The notes beneath the pieces are model-generated. The model made no database searches. It was not told where the DNA came from and saw only the letters and a program-made list of their open reading frames with translations. From contig NC_064837.1 in NCBI RefSeq assembly GCF_024166365.1, positions 79,541,553 through 79,605,552 of the forward strand: a stretch of DNA of 64,000 nucleotides. The letters run 5' to 3'. The stretch comes from Elephas maximus indicus (taxonomy: Eukaryota > Chordata > Mammalia > Proboscidea > Elephantidae). Shown here one piece after another: positions 1-11,415 of the stretch (within the stretch, counting starts at the first letter, position 1; each line of letters begins with the position of its first letter). A program made the position numbers and the translations under genes.

Positions 1-740
1 ATCCATCCAAATTCTGATAAGAGTCTTGTATTTTTCTACATACAAATGTGCTGATTCCTTTTGATTTCCTACTGTAAGTGGCCTAGAGATTCTTTTGAGA
101 CTTTTGCAAGACATTTCTTACTGGACTTAATCATACCACCATCTGACACCCATATTTTTCCTTTTCCTACTATTTTCTTTCCTCTGGTCTTGAAACCCAA
201 CGCCTGAATTAAGGTTACATAAGAATCATTGGCAGGTCTGAAGTCAAAATGGCTTCATGGTTTTTTTAAATATGCATTTGTTTTTAGTTGTCATCAATTT
301 GATTCCAACTTGTGGCTACCAGAGCTTAGTCACAAAAAATAGAGGAAAGTACAAAATGAATGGGCATACTATTCATAAAGACTATTAGCATTTTAGTGTA
401 CAATGATCACATTTAAAATACTAAGAAATAATTAGAAAACATTTTCTTTCACATGTATTTGCACATATATTTACTTTAAATGTGATTGTAAACTTCTGGT
501 GTGGGCCAAGATGGAGTAAGACACTTACAATCTATCTCTCTCACAGATTACAACTAAAACTCTGGACAGAGGACGAAAAGCAAGCACTTGATGACATTGA
601 AAAATAAACAATAAGAGGCAGATGGAAACTGAAGTTCAAACTTGAATAACAACCTGTAAGATGGGTATTTATGTTAGAACAAAATATTAATACACAGAAC
701 AACATGGATGGCTATTATGGGCATTAGGCTGATTGGCAAA
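1..740. other. Non-coding, no gene seen
   Basis: AT-rich sequence with no credible reading frame. A patch near 505-600 ('gccaagatggagtaag' followed by a purine-rich stretch) loosely resembles the 5' end of a LINE but is too short to assign. Confidence 0.5.
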
Positions 741-905
741 AAAAAAAAATTTTTTTCAAAATGTCACATAGTCTATGATTCCATTTATATAACATTCTCT
801 AAATGACAAAATTACTAAGATGGATAAAAGGTGAGTGGTGTCCAGGGTTTAGGCATGGTGGTGGGAGGGAGGGGAGTATGATTATAAAAGTGTAGCATGA
901 AGGAG
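741..905 (+). repeat. Ancient L1 (L1M-type) 3' fragment
   Basis: The stretch with 'tatgattccatttatataa' followed by 'ggtgagtggtgtccagggtttagg' and a G-rich run matches the layout of the 3' part of old mammalian L1M elements. A related sequence occurs at about 33.1-33.2 kb. Subfamily not assignable by eye. Confidence 0.55.
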
Positions 906-914
906 ATCATTTTA

Positions 915-1195
915 AAAACAGGGCTCTTAATGTTTTCCAATTTTGGCTCCAAGACTTACCAGTTGTGTGACCTTGGGCAAGCTATTTAACCACTCCAAGA
1001 CTCAGCTACCAAGCTGTTAAATGAGATAAGAATATCAACTTGAACCCTAGGATATTTGACCATGCTGGACCTATAAAAATGTCAATTTCCTATGGTTTCG
1101 CTTAATTACACCTACTTCATGGAGCCGTTCTGAGAATCCCATGAATTTAGCCCAGTGCTTAACACATGTCAAGTCTTTGGTCAATGTGAGTTATT
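915..1195 (+). repeat. MIR SINE, plus orientation
   Basis: Contains the MIR core: 'gttgtgtgaccttgggcaag', a 'taaccactccaagactcag' segment, then a 'cagtgcttaacacatg' tail region. The order is that of a sense-strand MIR. It is diverged, as expected of this ancient family. Confidence 0.75.
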
Positions 1196-1774
1196 TAATA
1201 TCTATATGATCAGGGATGGAGCCAATATGGCACCATAGACAGAAGCACCATGCTGTTCTTCTACAGCAAAGACCCAAAAAACTAATTAAAACAGGGACGA
1301 CGTCAATCCCGGAATCCTAAAAGTCAAATGAAAGATAAAGAACTCAACCAAGCACTGAATAGATAAAGAAACTGACAGAGAACAGAGAGCTAGGAGATAT
1401 ATGGAGTGGAGGTCCCCTATCAGATAATGCAGCTTGGGTTTGCCATCTTGGACTCCTCAGCCACTGAGATAGGTGGGCAGGGAGTACAGGAAGACAGCTA
1501 CAAGGAGCTCCCAGCAGGAGACAGAACACCCAGTAACCAGCAATAACATGTAACATGCTTTCCTACTCCCCACCCTTCTTCCCCCTGCTCGGCCTCTGCT
1601 ACTTCTCAGCAGGCTGTGGTCACTCGACGGGGGAGGAACTGACTCTGTGCCACTTGGATTCACCCTGCCCACATCAGTCAGCTCCTTCAGTGCCATTTTT
1701 TTTTTCCTGTTGTTGCTTTCTTCAGCTTCTTTTGGTTTCTTCTCTCTCTCACCTCCTTCCCTTCCTTTCTCTCA

Positions 1775-3330
1775 AACACCTGTCTCCTAGGTCAATCTCT
1801 GCTTCTTCTTGAAAGGATGTGAAGTGCCGCTCAGCTGGGGAACTGCACTGCCAGGATGGTGGGATCCCTGGGGCATTTTTTTTCCTTTTTGTTTTTCTTC
1901 ATTTCTCACTTTCTCGTCTCTCTCTACTTTCCTTGTTTCCTGAATATCTGGCTCTGTGTGCCATCTCTGCCACTTCTAGATGGGCTGAGCAGTGCCTAGC
2001 AGCTCAGGAGCCTCTTCTCCAGCCTGTGCCACCATGCTGGTGGAATCTCTGGGGCATTTCTTTTTATTATTATTATTATTTTCTTTTTGTTTTTCTTCAT
2101 TTCTCAGTTTCTCATCTCTCTCTACTTTCCTTCTTTTCCTGTCTCCCAAATAACTGGCACAGTGTGCCATCTCTGCCGCTTCTGGAGATGCTGTGCCACA
2201 CTTAGCAGCTTGGGAGCCACTTCCAGGTGTGAGCCGCCAAGCCAGTGGGCTCTCTTAGGGATTTTTTTTTTATTATTATTATTTCTTGTCTCTCTCTCTA
2301 CAACCCTTCCCTTCTTTTCTCGTGAACACCTGGCCCCGTATGCCATCTCTGCTTCTTCTAGGTAGGCTGTGCAGTGCTGTGTGGCTGGGAAATCACTTTC
2401 CTGGTCTGTGCCAACATCTTTTTTTTCTTTTTCTTTCTCCTTTTCTTTTCTCAATTTTTGTCTGCTTCTACCTTCTTTGTTCTTCTCCTGAATACCTGGC
2501 ACCATTTGCCATCTCTGCTCCTTCTTGACAGACTATGTAGTGCCCCTTGGCTGGGGACCCTCTTCCAGTGGGTTCCCTTGGGACATTTTTTCTCTTTCTT
2601 TCCTCTTTTTTTTTTTTCTCATTTTCTTGTCTCTCTCTACCTTCCTTCCTTAGCCTTCTCCTGAACACCTGGTGTTGTGTACCATCTCTGCACCTTCTTT
2701 ATGGGCTTGCAGCACTGCTCATCTGGGCATCTGCTTCTGGTGGGCTCCCTTGGGACATTTTTCTTTTCTGTCTTCTTTTTTATTTTTTCTCAGTTTCTTC
2801 TCTCTTTCTACCTCCCATCCTTACCCTTCTCCTGAACACCTGGCACAGTGTGGCATCTTCAGTAATTTTAGATGGGATGTGCAGGGTTGCTTGGCTGGGG
2901 ACTCACTTCTGGTGGGCTCCCTTGGGAATTTTTTTCCTTTCTTTTTTCTACTTTTCTTTCTCAATTTCTTGTCTCTCTCTACCTCCCTTACTTACCTTCA
3001 TCCTAACCACTGGCATCTTTTTTTCTTTTTCTAGGTTTCTTGTCTCTCTCTACATCCCTTCCATTCCTTTCTCTCAGTCATGTAGCTGCATGTGTCTTTC
3101 TCTCTCCTTTTACTTCTTTTTTTTTAATTCTAGTTTCTTACCTCTCTTGCCCTTCCTTCCTTTCCTTTCTCCTGTCCATCTAGCTGTGGGTACCATATCT
3201 CTCCCTTCTTGATGGACCGTGCCGCACAACCTGGCTAGAAAGCCACCAGCACATGACTTCCCCAAGTCTGTGCCATTCCAACAGTAGGATCTCTTGGCAC
3301 TTTTTTTGCTCTTGCTTCTCATCTTTCTCT
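1775..3330 (+). repeat. L1 5'UTR tandem monomers, ~170 bp
   Basis: A block of about nine diverged units begins near 1780, 1943, 2148, 2323, 2490, 2662, 2832, 3001 and 3170. Each unit has a 'tgaacacctggc' motif, then 'gccatctctgc', a 'ttggctgggga' segment, 'gtgggctcccttggga' and a long T/C-rich tract with 'ttgtctctctctac'. The strand is strongly pyrimidine-biased. Tandem promoter monomers are known from rodent L1s, so a promoter role is inferred by analogy. The unit at 3001 is truncated. Confidence 0.8.
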
Positions 3331-3670
3331 TCTTTCCCACACTCGATTATCTACACACATCACATCCTCTCCCCTCCCCCTGCCTATCTGCACTGTGCCC
3401 TGGAAATTGTTCCCCCAAGCAGCACAGGCACAGTCTACCAGAACCTGCCCTGCACTGATCTCTGGCCTGACCCTGTAAGTCCCGGTATGTGCCACAAACA
3501 ACCCATCCCAGCCTCTCCTCTGCTGGACCTGCCCAGCTGCACCACAGCTTGGCAATTTGCCCTGCCCATTGGACAAGTTGGTGAGAAGTATCATGCCCAC
3601 AGATAAGCAAACAAGAAAGAATGCACAGCCTCCCTACTCATACATAACAACAACAACAACAAAAACCAAA

Positions 3671-4751
3671 ATGAAACATATAAATCTACAATCAATAAAT
3701 GAAGAAAGTAACTACTGAATTTCCTGAAGATAGCAGACAATACCAAAACATATAAAAACACAGAACAGGATGATCCCAGTAGGTATCCAAAAATAAAACA
3801 TCAGATGACCTTCCAGTAGATTAAAAGGTACGGGAACAATCCAATAGGGAATTCAAATCTCTAATATTCAGAGCTATCCAAGAGTTGAAGGAAAAGGCAG
3901 ATGAAAATGAGGAAAAAATAGACAAAATCATGGAAAAGGCATACAAAAAAAAAGGAAAATAATACAGGAATAAAATGTCAAAATAAATTCACAACTAGAA
4001 ATCATACAAAAACAACAATTTGAAATCCAAAAGATAAACAACAAGATTTCAGAAATGGACAATGACACAGAAAGTCTGAGGAGCAGGTTTGAAACAATGG
4101 AAGACAGGATCAGTGAAATTGAAGACAAATACTTGGATACCACTTTGTTTGGGGAAAAATCACAGAAAAAATGAAGAAAATTGAGGAAACCCTGAGAACG
4201 ATGTGGGATACAATCAAAAGCAAAAAGTTTGCAAGTGATCAGAGTTCCAGAACAGGGGGAGAAAACAGAAGAAAACACAGAGAGGATCTGTGAAGAATCG
4301 CTGACAGAAAAGTTCCTTAATATCATGAAAGATGAAAAGATGACCAAGAAACTCAATGAACCCCGTATAGGATAGACCCCAAAATAAAAACACCAAGGCA
4401 TATCATAAGCACACTCACTAAAACCAAAGACAAAGAAAGGATCCTGAGAGCAGCTTGAGAAAATGAAAAATCACATACAGAGTGGAAACAATGAGACCAA
4501 GTTCTAATTACTCGGCAGAAACCATGGAGAAAAAAGGCAATGAGATGACATATATTAAATCTTGAAAGAAAAAAAAAAATTGCCAATCAAAAATAATATG
4601 TCCTGCAAAAGTGTCACCCAAATATGGTGAAATTAGGGCATTTCCAGATAAACAGAAATTAAGGGAATATGTAAAAGTCAAACCAAACTTACAAGAATTA
4701 TTACAGGGCATCCTTTGGTTTGAGAACAAACAACATCAGACAACAGCCTGA
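3671..4751 (+). pseudogene. L1 ORF1 remnant
   Basis: This interval follows the monomer array and precedes ORF2. It is purine-rich and encodes, in broken frames, a coiled-coil-like stretch rich in Lys, Glu, Ile and Met near 3870-4200, then basic RNA-binding-type sequence. Stops interrupt every frame. ORF1 proteins are RNA-binding chaperones of the L1 particle. The start at 3671 and the end near 4751 are approximate. Confidence 0.65.
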
Positions 4752-5149
4752 ATCTAGGATGCAAGACTGCATCAGCCAGATACCAGCCTAGGTAATAAAC
4801 TCTCAAGGATTAATCAAAACTAAAAGATTTACAACAGGGAACCAGAGTAGTTAATCTGTAAATGACAAGTATGTCAGAACAATAAAAGAAGGAATAAATG
4901 ATGTAAGTATAGAACTTTCAAATGGAGAGAAATGTAAGGCAGTACCAAGTAATAAAAGTCTGGTTGAAACTTAGGAAGATAGGGTAAATTTCAAGGTAAT
5001 CACAAAGAAAGTTAACAAACCTACTCATCAAAATAAAGAAGAAAAACATAAAGCCTCAGTAAACACAAAATCTACACAAAGAAGTGAAAAAAAAAATCCA
5101 CAAAGAAAAGGAGTTCAGCACAGGCGTGTAAGAGGAACAAAGAAAGCAT

Positions 5150-8100
5150 CAACACCATGAAAAAAAGCACTATAAAAAGACAGCAATAAACTCACACCCA
5201 TCAACAATTACACTGAACATAAATGGTCTAAATAAGAGACAGAGAGTGACAGAATGGATTAAAAAACAGTATCCACCAATATGCTGTCTGCAATAGACAT
5301 ACCTTAGAAACAAAGACATAGATATAGCAAAAATCAAAGGGTGGAAAAAAATCTATCAAGCAAACAGCAACCAAAAAAGAGCAGAAGTGGCAATACTAAT
5401 CTCAGATAAAATAGACTTTAAAACAAAATCCACCATAAATGACAAAGAAAGACATTACCTAAGGATGAAAGGGACAATTCCCCATGAAGACATAACCATA
5501 ATAAATATCTATGCACCCAATGACAGGGTTCCAAAATACATAAACTCTAACAACACTGAAAGGAGAAATTGACAGGTCTGCAATAACAGGAGACTTGAAC
5601 ACACCACTCTTGGTAGAGGACAGAACATCTAGAAAGAAACTCAGCAAGATACTGAAGACCTAAAAGTCACAATCAGCCAACTTGACCTCATAGACATATA
5701 TAGGACACGCCACCAACAGCTACAAAGTATACGTTCTTTTCCAATGCACATGGAACATTCTCCAGAATAGACCACATCTTAGGCCACAAAGCAAAACTCA
5801 ACAAAATCTAAAACTGATCAAAATGCCATCAAAATAGAAATTAACAACAGGAAGAGCAAGGAAAAAAAATCAATTATATGGACACTGAATAACACCCTGC
5901 TTAAAAACCACTGGGTAATAGAAGAAATCAGAGATGGAATTAAAAAATTCCTAGAATCAAACAAAAATGAAAACACACCACACCAAAACCTTTGGTACAC
6001 AGCAAAGGCAGTGCTCAGAGGTCAATTTATTGCAATAGATGCACATCAAAAAAGAAGAAAGGGACAAAATCAAAACATTACCTATACAACTTGAACAAAT
6101 AGAGAGAGAACAGTAAAAGGAGCCCACAGTCACTAGAAGAAAGGAAATAATAAAGATGAGAGCAGAAATAAATGAAATAGAGAATAGAAAAACAACAGAA
6201 AAAAATCAACAAAACCAAAAGTTGGTTCTTTGAAAACATCAACAAAGTTGACAAAACACTGGCCAACCTGACAAAAGAAAACCAGGAAAGGACGCAAATA
6301 ACTCAAACAAGAAATCAAATGGGGGACATTACAACAGACTCAAATAAATAAAAAGAATCATAACACAGTACTATGAAAAACCATACTCCAACAAATTTGA
6401 AAACCTAGAGGAAATGCACAAATTTCTAGAAACACACTACCTACCCAAACTAACACAAAATGAAGTTGAAAATCTGAACAGACCCTAAACAAGAGAAGAG
6501 ATTGAAATAGTAATAATAAAAAAATCCCAACAAAAAACAGCCTTGGCCCAGATGACTTCACTGGACAACTGTACCACACATTCAGAGAAGAGCTTACACC
6601 AGTACTACTCAAACAATTTCAGAACATGGAAAAGGAAGGGACACTTCCAAATTCATTCTATGAAGCCTGCATAACCCTGATACCAAAATCAGCCAAAGAC
6701 ACCACAAAAAAAGAAAATTACAGACCAATATCTCTCATGAATATAGATGAAAAATTCTCAACAAAATTCTAGCCAATAGAATTCAGCATCATATATACAT
6801 ATAAAAAAAAATACACCACGACCAAGTGGAATTCATAGCAAGTATGAAAGGATAAGTTCAACATTAGATAATCAATGTAATCCACCACATACATAAAAGA
6901 ATCACGTGATCATCTCAATTGATGCGGGAAAGGTATTCAACAAAATTCAACACCCATTCCTGATAAAAACCCTCCATAAATAGGTATAGAAGGGAAATTC
7001 CTCAACATAATAAAGGGCATCTATACAAAACCAACAGCCAACATCATTCTTAATAGAGAGAAAGGATAAAAACCCTCCCCTTGAGAACAGGAATAAGACA
7101 AGTATGCCCTTTATGACCACTCTTATTTAACATTGTGCTGGAAGTCCTAGCTAGAGCAATAAGGCAAGAAAAATAAATAAAGGGTATCTAAATCGGTAAT
7201 GAAGAAGTAAAATTGTCCCTATTTGTGGATGATATGATACTACACATAGAAAACACAGAAGAGTCCATAAGAAAATCACTGGAACTAATAGAAAGGTTCA
7301 GCAAAGAAGCAGGATACAAGATAAACACACAAAAATCAGTTGGATTCCTATACACCAATAAAGAGAACGATGAAAAGGAAATTAGGAAATAGCCCCTAAA
7401 AAAAAAAAAAGTTTAGGAATAAATCAAACCAGGGATGTAAAAGGCCTATACAAAGAAACCTACGAAACACTACTGCAGGAAACCAAAAAAGATCTACATA
7501 AATGGAAAAATGTACCACGCTTGTGGATAGGTAGACTCAATGTGAAAATGTCAATTCTATCCAAATCAATCTACAAATATAATGCACTTTCGATCCAAAT
7601 ACCGACAGCATTCTTCAAAGAAATGGAAAAACTAATCCTTAATTTTATATGGAAAGGGAGAAGACCCCAGATAAGTAAAGCACTATTGAAGAAGAAGAAT
7701 AAAGACTCCCACTACCTGATCTCAGAACCTACTATAGAGCTATGGTAGTCAAAACAGCCTGGTACTGGTACAATGACAGACACATTGGCCAATGGAACAG
7801 AATTGAGAACCCAGATCTAAATCCATCCACCTATGGTTGTCTGTTTATGGTTGCCTGACCTTTGACAAGGGTCCAAACTCCATCAAATGGGGAAAAGACA
7901 GTCTTTTTAACAAACAGTGCTGGCAAAAAAAAAGGAAAGAAACAGGACCTATATCTCACACTATACACAAAACTTAATTCAAAAATGGATCATAGTCCTA
8001 AATATAAAACAAAAACCTCAAAGATCATAGAAGAAAAAGTAGGATCAATGCTAGAGGCCCACATTAACAGGATACAAACCATAACTAACAACATACAAAC

Positions 8101-8850
8101 TCTAGAAGATAAGTTAGATAACTGGGATTTTCTGAAAATTAAACACTTATGCTCCTCAAAAGACTTCACCAAAAGAGTAAAAAGAGAACCTACAAACTGG
8201 GGAAAAACTTTTTGGGTATGGCAAATCCGACAAAGGTCTAATCTCTAAAATCTGCAGGAAAATCCAACACCTTTACAACAAAAAGACAAATTATCCAATT
8301 AAAAAAGGGCAAGGGAATTAACCGACACTTCACCAAAGAAGACATTCAAGAGGCTAACAGACACATGATGAAATGCTCTTGATCACTAGCCATTAGAGAA
8401 ATGCAAATCAAAACCACAATGAGATAACATCTCACCCTGGCATTACTGGCATGAATCAAAAAAACAGAAAATAACAAATGTTGGAAAGGCTGTGGGAAGA
8501 TTGAAACTCTTATGCACAGCTGGTGGGAATGCAAAACGGTACAACCATTTCAGAAAAGCGTATGGCACTTGCTTAGAAAGCTAGAAATAGAAACACCATA
8601 TGATCCAGCAATCTCACTCTTAGGAATATAGCCTAGAGAAATAAAATCTGTCACACAGATAGACATATGCACACCCATGTTCATTGCAGCATTGTTCACA
8701 TAGCAAAAAGTGGAAACAACCTAGATGCTCATCAACAGATGAGTGGATAAACAAACTATGATACATACACGCAATGGAGTACTATGCAATGATAAAGAAT
8801 AATGACGAATCTGCAAAGCATCTCACAATATGGATGAATCTGGAGGGCAT
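5150..8850 (+). pseudogene. L1 ORF2 (endonuclease-RT) remnant
   Basis: Broken frames follow the order of L1 ORF2. An endonuclease segment near 5387-5572 reads '...INIYAPN...'. Reverse transcriptase follows at about 6.6-7.4 kb, where the sequence near 7218-7245 translates to LFVDDMIL, the YxDD-type catalytic motif. Further C-terminal blocks lie at 7521-7748 and 7862-8248. Frames shift repeatedly and stops are frequent, so the protein is dead. ORF2 supplies target-primed reverse transcription in active elements. Confidence 0.85.
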
Positions 8851-9919
8851 TATGGTGAGTGAAATCAATCACAAAAGGACAAATACTATTTGAGACCACT
8901 ACTATAAAAACTCACACAAAGTTTTACACACAAAAAGAAAGAATCTTTGATGGTTGTGAGGGATGGGAAGGAAAATCACTAAAAAGAGGGAAAATCACTA
9001 AATTAGACAATAGAAAAATTGTAATTTTGGTTAAGGGTAAGACAGTACACAATACTGGGGAAACCAGAATAATTTGTCCAAGGCAAGGTCCTAGAAGCTC
9101 CATAAACACACTCAAACTTCCTGAGGGACAAAACTACCGGGCAGAGGGGTGTGGGGACCATGGTCTCAGGGAACATCTAGCTGAATTGGATAATAAAGTT
9201 TATAAAGAAAATGCTCTGCATTCTACTTTGGTGAGTAGCATCTAGGGTCTTAAAAGCTTGTGAGCAGCCTTCTAAAATACTCCACTGGTCTCACCCTGGT
9301 GAGAGCAAGAGAGAATGAAGAAAACCAATTCATAAGGGAAATATTAGACCAAAGGACCAATGAACCACCACTACTGCAGCTTCCACCAGACTGAGTCCAG
9401 CACAACTAGATGGTGCCCAACTGCCACCACCGACTGCTCTGACAGGGATCACAGTACAGAGTCCCAGACAGAGCTGGAGAAAAATGTAGAACAAAATTCT
9501 AACTCACAAAAAAAACCAGACTTACTGGCCTGACAGATGCTGGAGAAACCTCAAGAGTTTGGCCCCCGGACACCCTTTCAGCTCACTAATGAAGTCACTC
9601 CTGAGGTTCACTCTTCAGCCAAAGATTAGACAGGCCCATAAAACAAAATGAGACTGAAGGGGCACGCCAGCCCGGGGGCAAGGACTAGAAGGCAGGAGGG
9701 GACAGGAAAGCTGGTAATAGGGAATCCGAGGTCAAGAAGGGAGAGTACTGATGTGTCATGGGGTTGGTAACCAATGTCACAAAGCACTATGTGTACTAAT
9801 TGTTTAATGAGAAACTGATTTGTTCTGTAAACCTTCATCTAATGTACAATTTAACAAAAAAGCAGTATTAGATTGAACCATAAAAAAAATTACAAAAAAA
9901 TAATACAGTCTGTGTGATC

Positions 9920-10140
9920 ATCTAGGTTCCTGGGTGGTGCAAGGTGTTTGTGCTTGGCGACTAACCTAAAGGTTGGTTTTGAACACACCCAGCAGCACCA
10001 TGGAAAAAAAATCTGGAGATCTGCTTTGATAAAGATTATGGCCAAGGAAACCTTATGAAGCACTTCTACTCTGTAACAACACATGGGGTTGCCATGAGTC
10101 AGAATTGACTTGACACCAGTGGGTTTGGGTTATTTTTGTC
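9920..10140 (+). mobile_element. AfroSINE, plus, diverged
   Basis: The head 'ttcctgggtggtgcaagg' and the tail 'gccatgagtcagaattgac' followed by 'agtgggtttgggtta' fit the tRNA-derived afrotherian SINE. The middle contains 'ctaacctaaaggttgg'. It lies just after the L1 3' end. Confidence 0.8.
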
Positions 10141-10295
10141 TGTCGAACCATGTAGGCCACCACTTATTTAGTTGTATAAAGGGTAGGATAATATTGCTGT
10201 AGTGAGGATTGCATGAGATGATTTATGCACACTCCATGCACAGTAGACCTTTTCCTAATCCTTTCATCTCAAAGGGTAGATTTTCCTACCCAGCT

Positions 10296-10352
10296 ACTTT
10301 TCTCTTCCCAGGAAACTTTTGCTCCTAACTAAATGATCACCAGAAATCTATG
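10296..10352 (+). repeat. Duplicate of OAS-like exon 3 acceptor
   Basis: About 55 bp here resemble 10627-10683 at roughly 80 percent by eye. Both share a 'acttttctcytcccagg' splice-acceptor-like tract and the start of the OAS-like exon 3 ending in 'tctatga'. The similarity stops after that. It suggests a local duplication within the decayed gene. Confidence 0.55.
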
Positions 10353-10544
10353 ATTAGAGTATTCATTTTCTTTACTCGGTGAAAAGATATAGTAATACCC
10401 ACAGCAAAAGCCAATGAATATGGTGGAAACCAAGTGCCTTGTTTTGAACCTGTGTAAACAGTCCAATTTTGATGTTTCTGACTCACCTCCAGCCTCCGGA
10501 ACCAGGCGTCATGGAGGTGAAGTTCAATATCGTCATCCTCGCAG

Positions 10545-10822
10545 GGCGACTCCTCAGGGAAGGGGACCACATTGAACTATAGCTCTGATGTGGACCAGAT
10601 CCTGTTCTTGACCTGCTTCTGCAACTTACTTTTCTCCTCCCAGGACCCTTTTTCTGGAACTAAACAATCACCTGAAGTCTATGAAGACTTAATAGCCACC
10701 GCTGGCCGTCCTGGGGAGTTATCGTTATGCTTCACAGAGCTGCAGAGGCACTTTGTGAAAAGCTGGCCAGGAAAGCTGAAGTGCCTCCTACGCCTGGTGA
10801 AGCTCTGGAATCTGCAATTGAG
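10545..10822 (+). pseudogene. OAS/OASL-like core exons 2-3 remnant
   Basis: From 10545 the frame reads GDSSGKGTTL, then NYSSDVDQILFLTCF. This matches the beginning of exon 2 in the 2'-5' oligoadenylate synthetase family (a GS-x-GKGT nucleotide-binding loop, then the 'SDADLVVFL'-type strand with a catalytic Asp pair). Most of exon 2 is then missing. After a splice-acceptor-like 'cttttctcctcccag' the frame continues with PEVYEDLI, then CFTELQRHFVKSWPGKLK and LLRLVKLW, the exon 3 signature of OAS/OASL. The large internal loss and absence of a clear donor after 10822 show it is non-functional. Family assignment rests on remembered sequences. Confidence 0.72.
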
Positions 10823-10879
10823 GGAGGGCTTCCAGGCTGGGAGGTGCTGTGACGAGGGGGGAGGGCGGGCACATCACAG

Positions 10880-10965
10880 CATATTTTTACATAGAAAAAA
10901 CTGGAAACAACCCACTGTTCAACCATAGGGGGCAGGTTAAATAGTGTAGAGATAGTACAACTAGA
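10880..10965 (+). repeat. Possible old L1 3' scrap
   Basis: The phrase 'aactggaaacaacccactg' followed by 'gggggcaggttaaatag' resembles the conserved 3' part of ORF2 and the start of the 3'UTR of old L1s. It is short and weak. Confidence 0.35.
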
Positions 10966-11015
10966 AGCTATCGATATGCAGAGCCCTGGGCAAAGCGAGG
11001 GATAGCCTTATTATT

Positions 11016-11415
11016 TGTCTTAGTTTGCTACTGCTGCTGTAACAGAAATAACACAAGTGGTTGGCTTTAAAGGACAGAAATTTACTTTCTACAGTTCTGG
11101 AGGCCAAAAGTGCAAATCAGGGTCTTGGTCACCTCAATTCCTTCTATGAGCCTCTCTCCTGGTGTTTGGTGACTGCCGTCAATCTTTGGTGTTCCTTTGG
11201 TTGTAGACAGGTCCTCACATGTCATCTATCTTCCCCTGTGTATGTGTCTCTGTGTCTATTCTAACTCAGAAGTGATGAGATTAAGGACCCATCCTACTCT
11301 GTTGTGACCTCATTAACATAGCAAAAGAAAACCCCTATTTACAAACAGGGTCATATTTACAGGTATAAAGGTTAGGATTAACACATATTTTAGGGGAACA
11401 CATTTCAACCTATAT
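11016..11415 (-). mobile_element. MaLR/MLT-type LTR, reverse orientation
   Basis: It begins 'tcttagtttgctactgctgc' and ends in 'ttaggggaacacatttcaa'. It keeps the order of a mammalian MaLR LTR read backwards, including 'acagttctggaggcc' and 'ataaaggttaggatt'. Related copies lie at 33678-34228 and 57489-57965. Old and internally diverged. Confidence 0.7.

Larger units (their letters stand above)
1213..9862 (+). mobile_element. Near full-length L1 LINE, degenerate
   Basis: The left end ('ggatggagccaatatggcac', then 'catagacagaagcac') has the form of a placental L1 5' end. It is followed by a 5'UTR of about 2.4 kb, an ORF1 region, an ORF2 region and a 3'UTR (about 8.9-9.86 kb). The 3'UTR contains the phrase 'gggtcttaaaagcttgtgag', which recurs at the other L1 3' ends in this window (about 26.1 and 32.1 kb). 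Many stops and frameshifts break both ORFs, so it cannot encode its own machinery. No convincing target-site duplication was found by eye. The total of about 8.6 kb is long for an L1 because of the expanded 5'UTR. Confidence 0.9.

Noticed and set aside
2547-3212. 221-codon Phe/Ser/Leu-rich plus-strand frame
   Set aside because: It is the translation of the pyrimidine-rich L1 5'UTR monomers. Composition is low-complexity and explained by the repeat.
10337-10570. Minus-strand frame with an acidic patch and a possible splice donor
   Set aside because: Its 5' part is the reverse complement of the OAS-like exon 2 remnant, which explains the sequence better on the plus strand.
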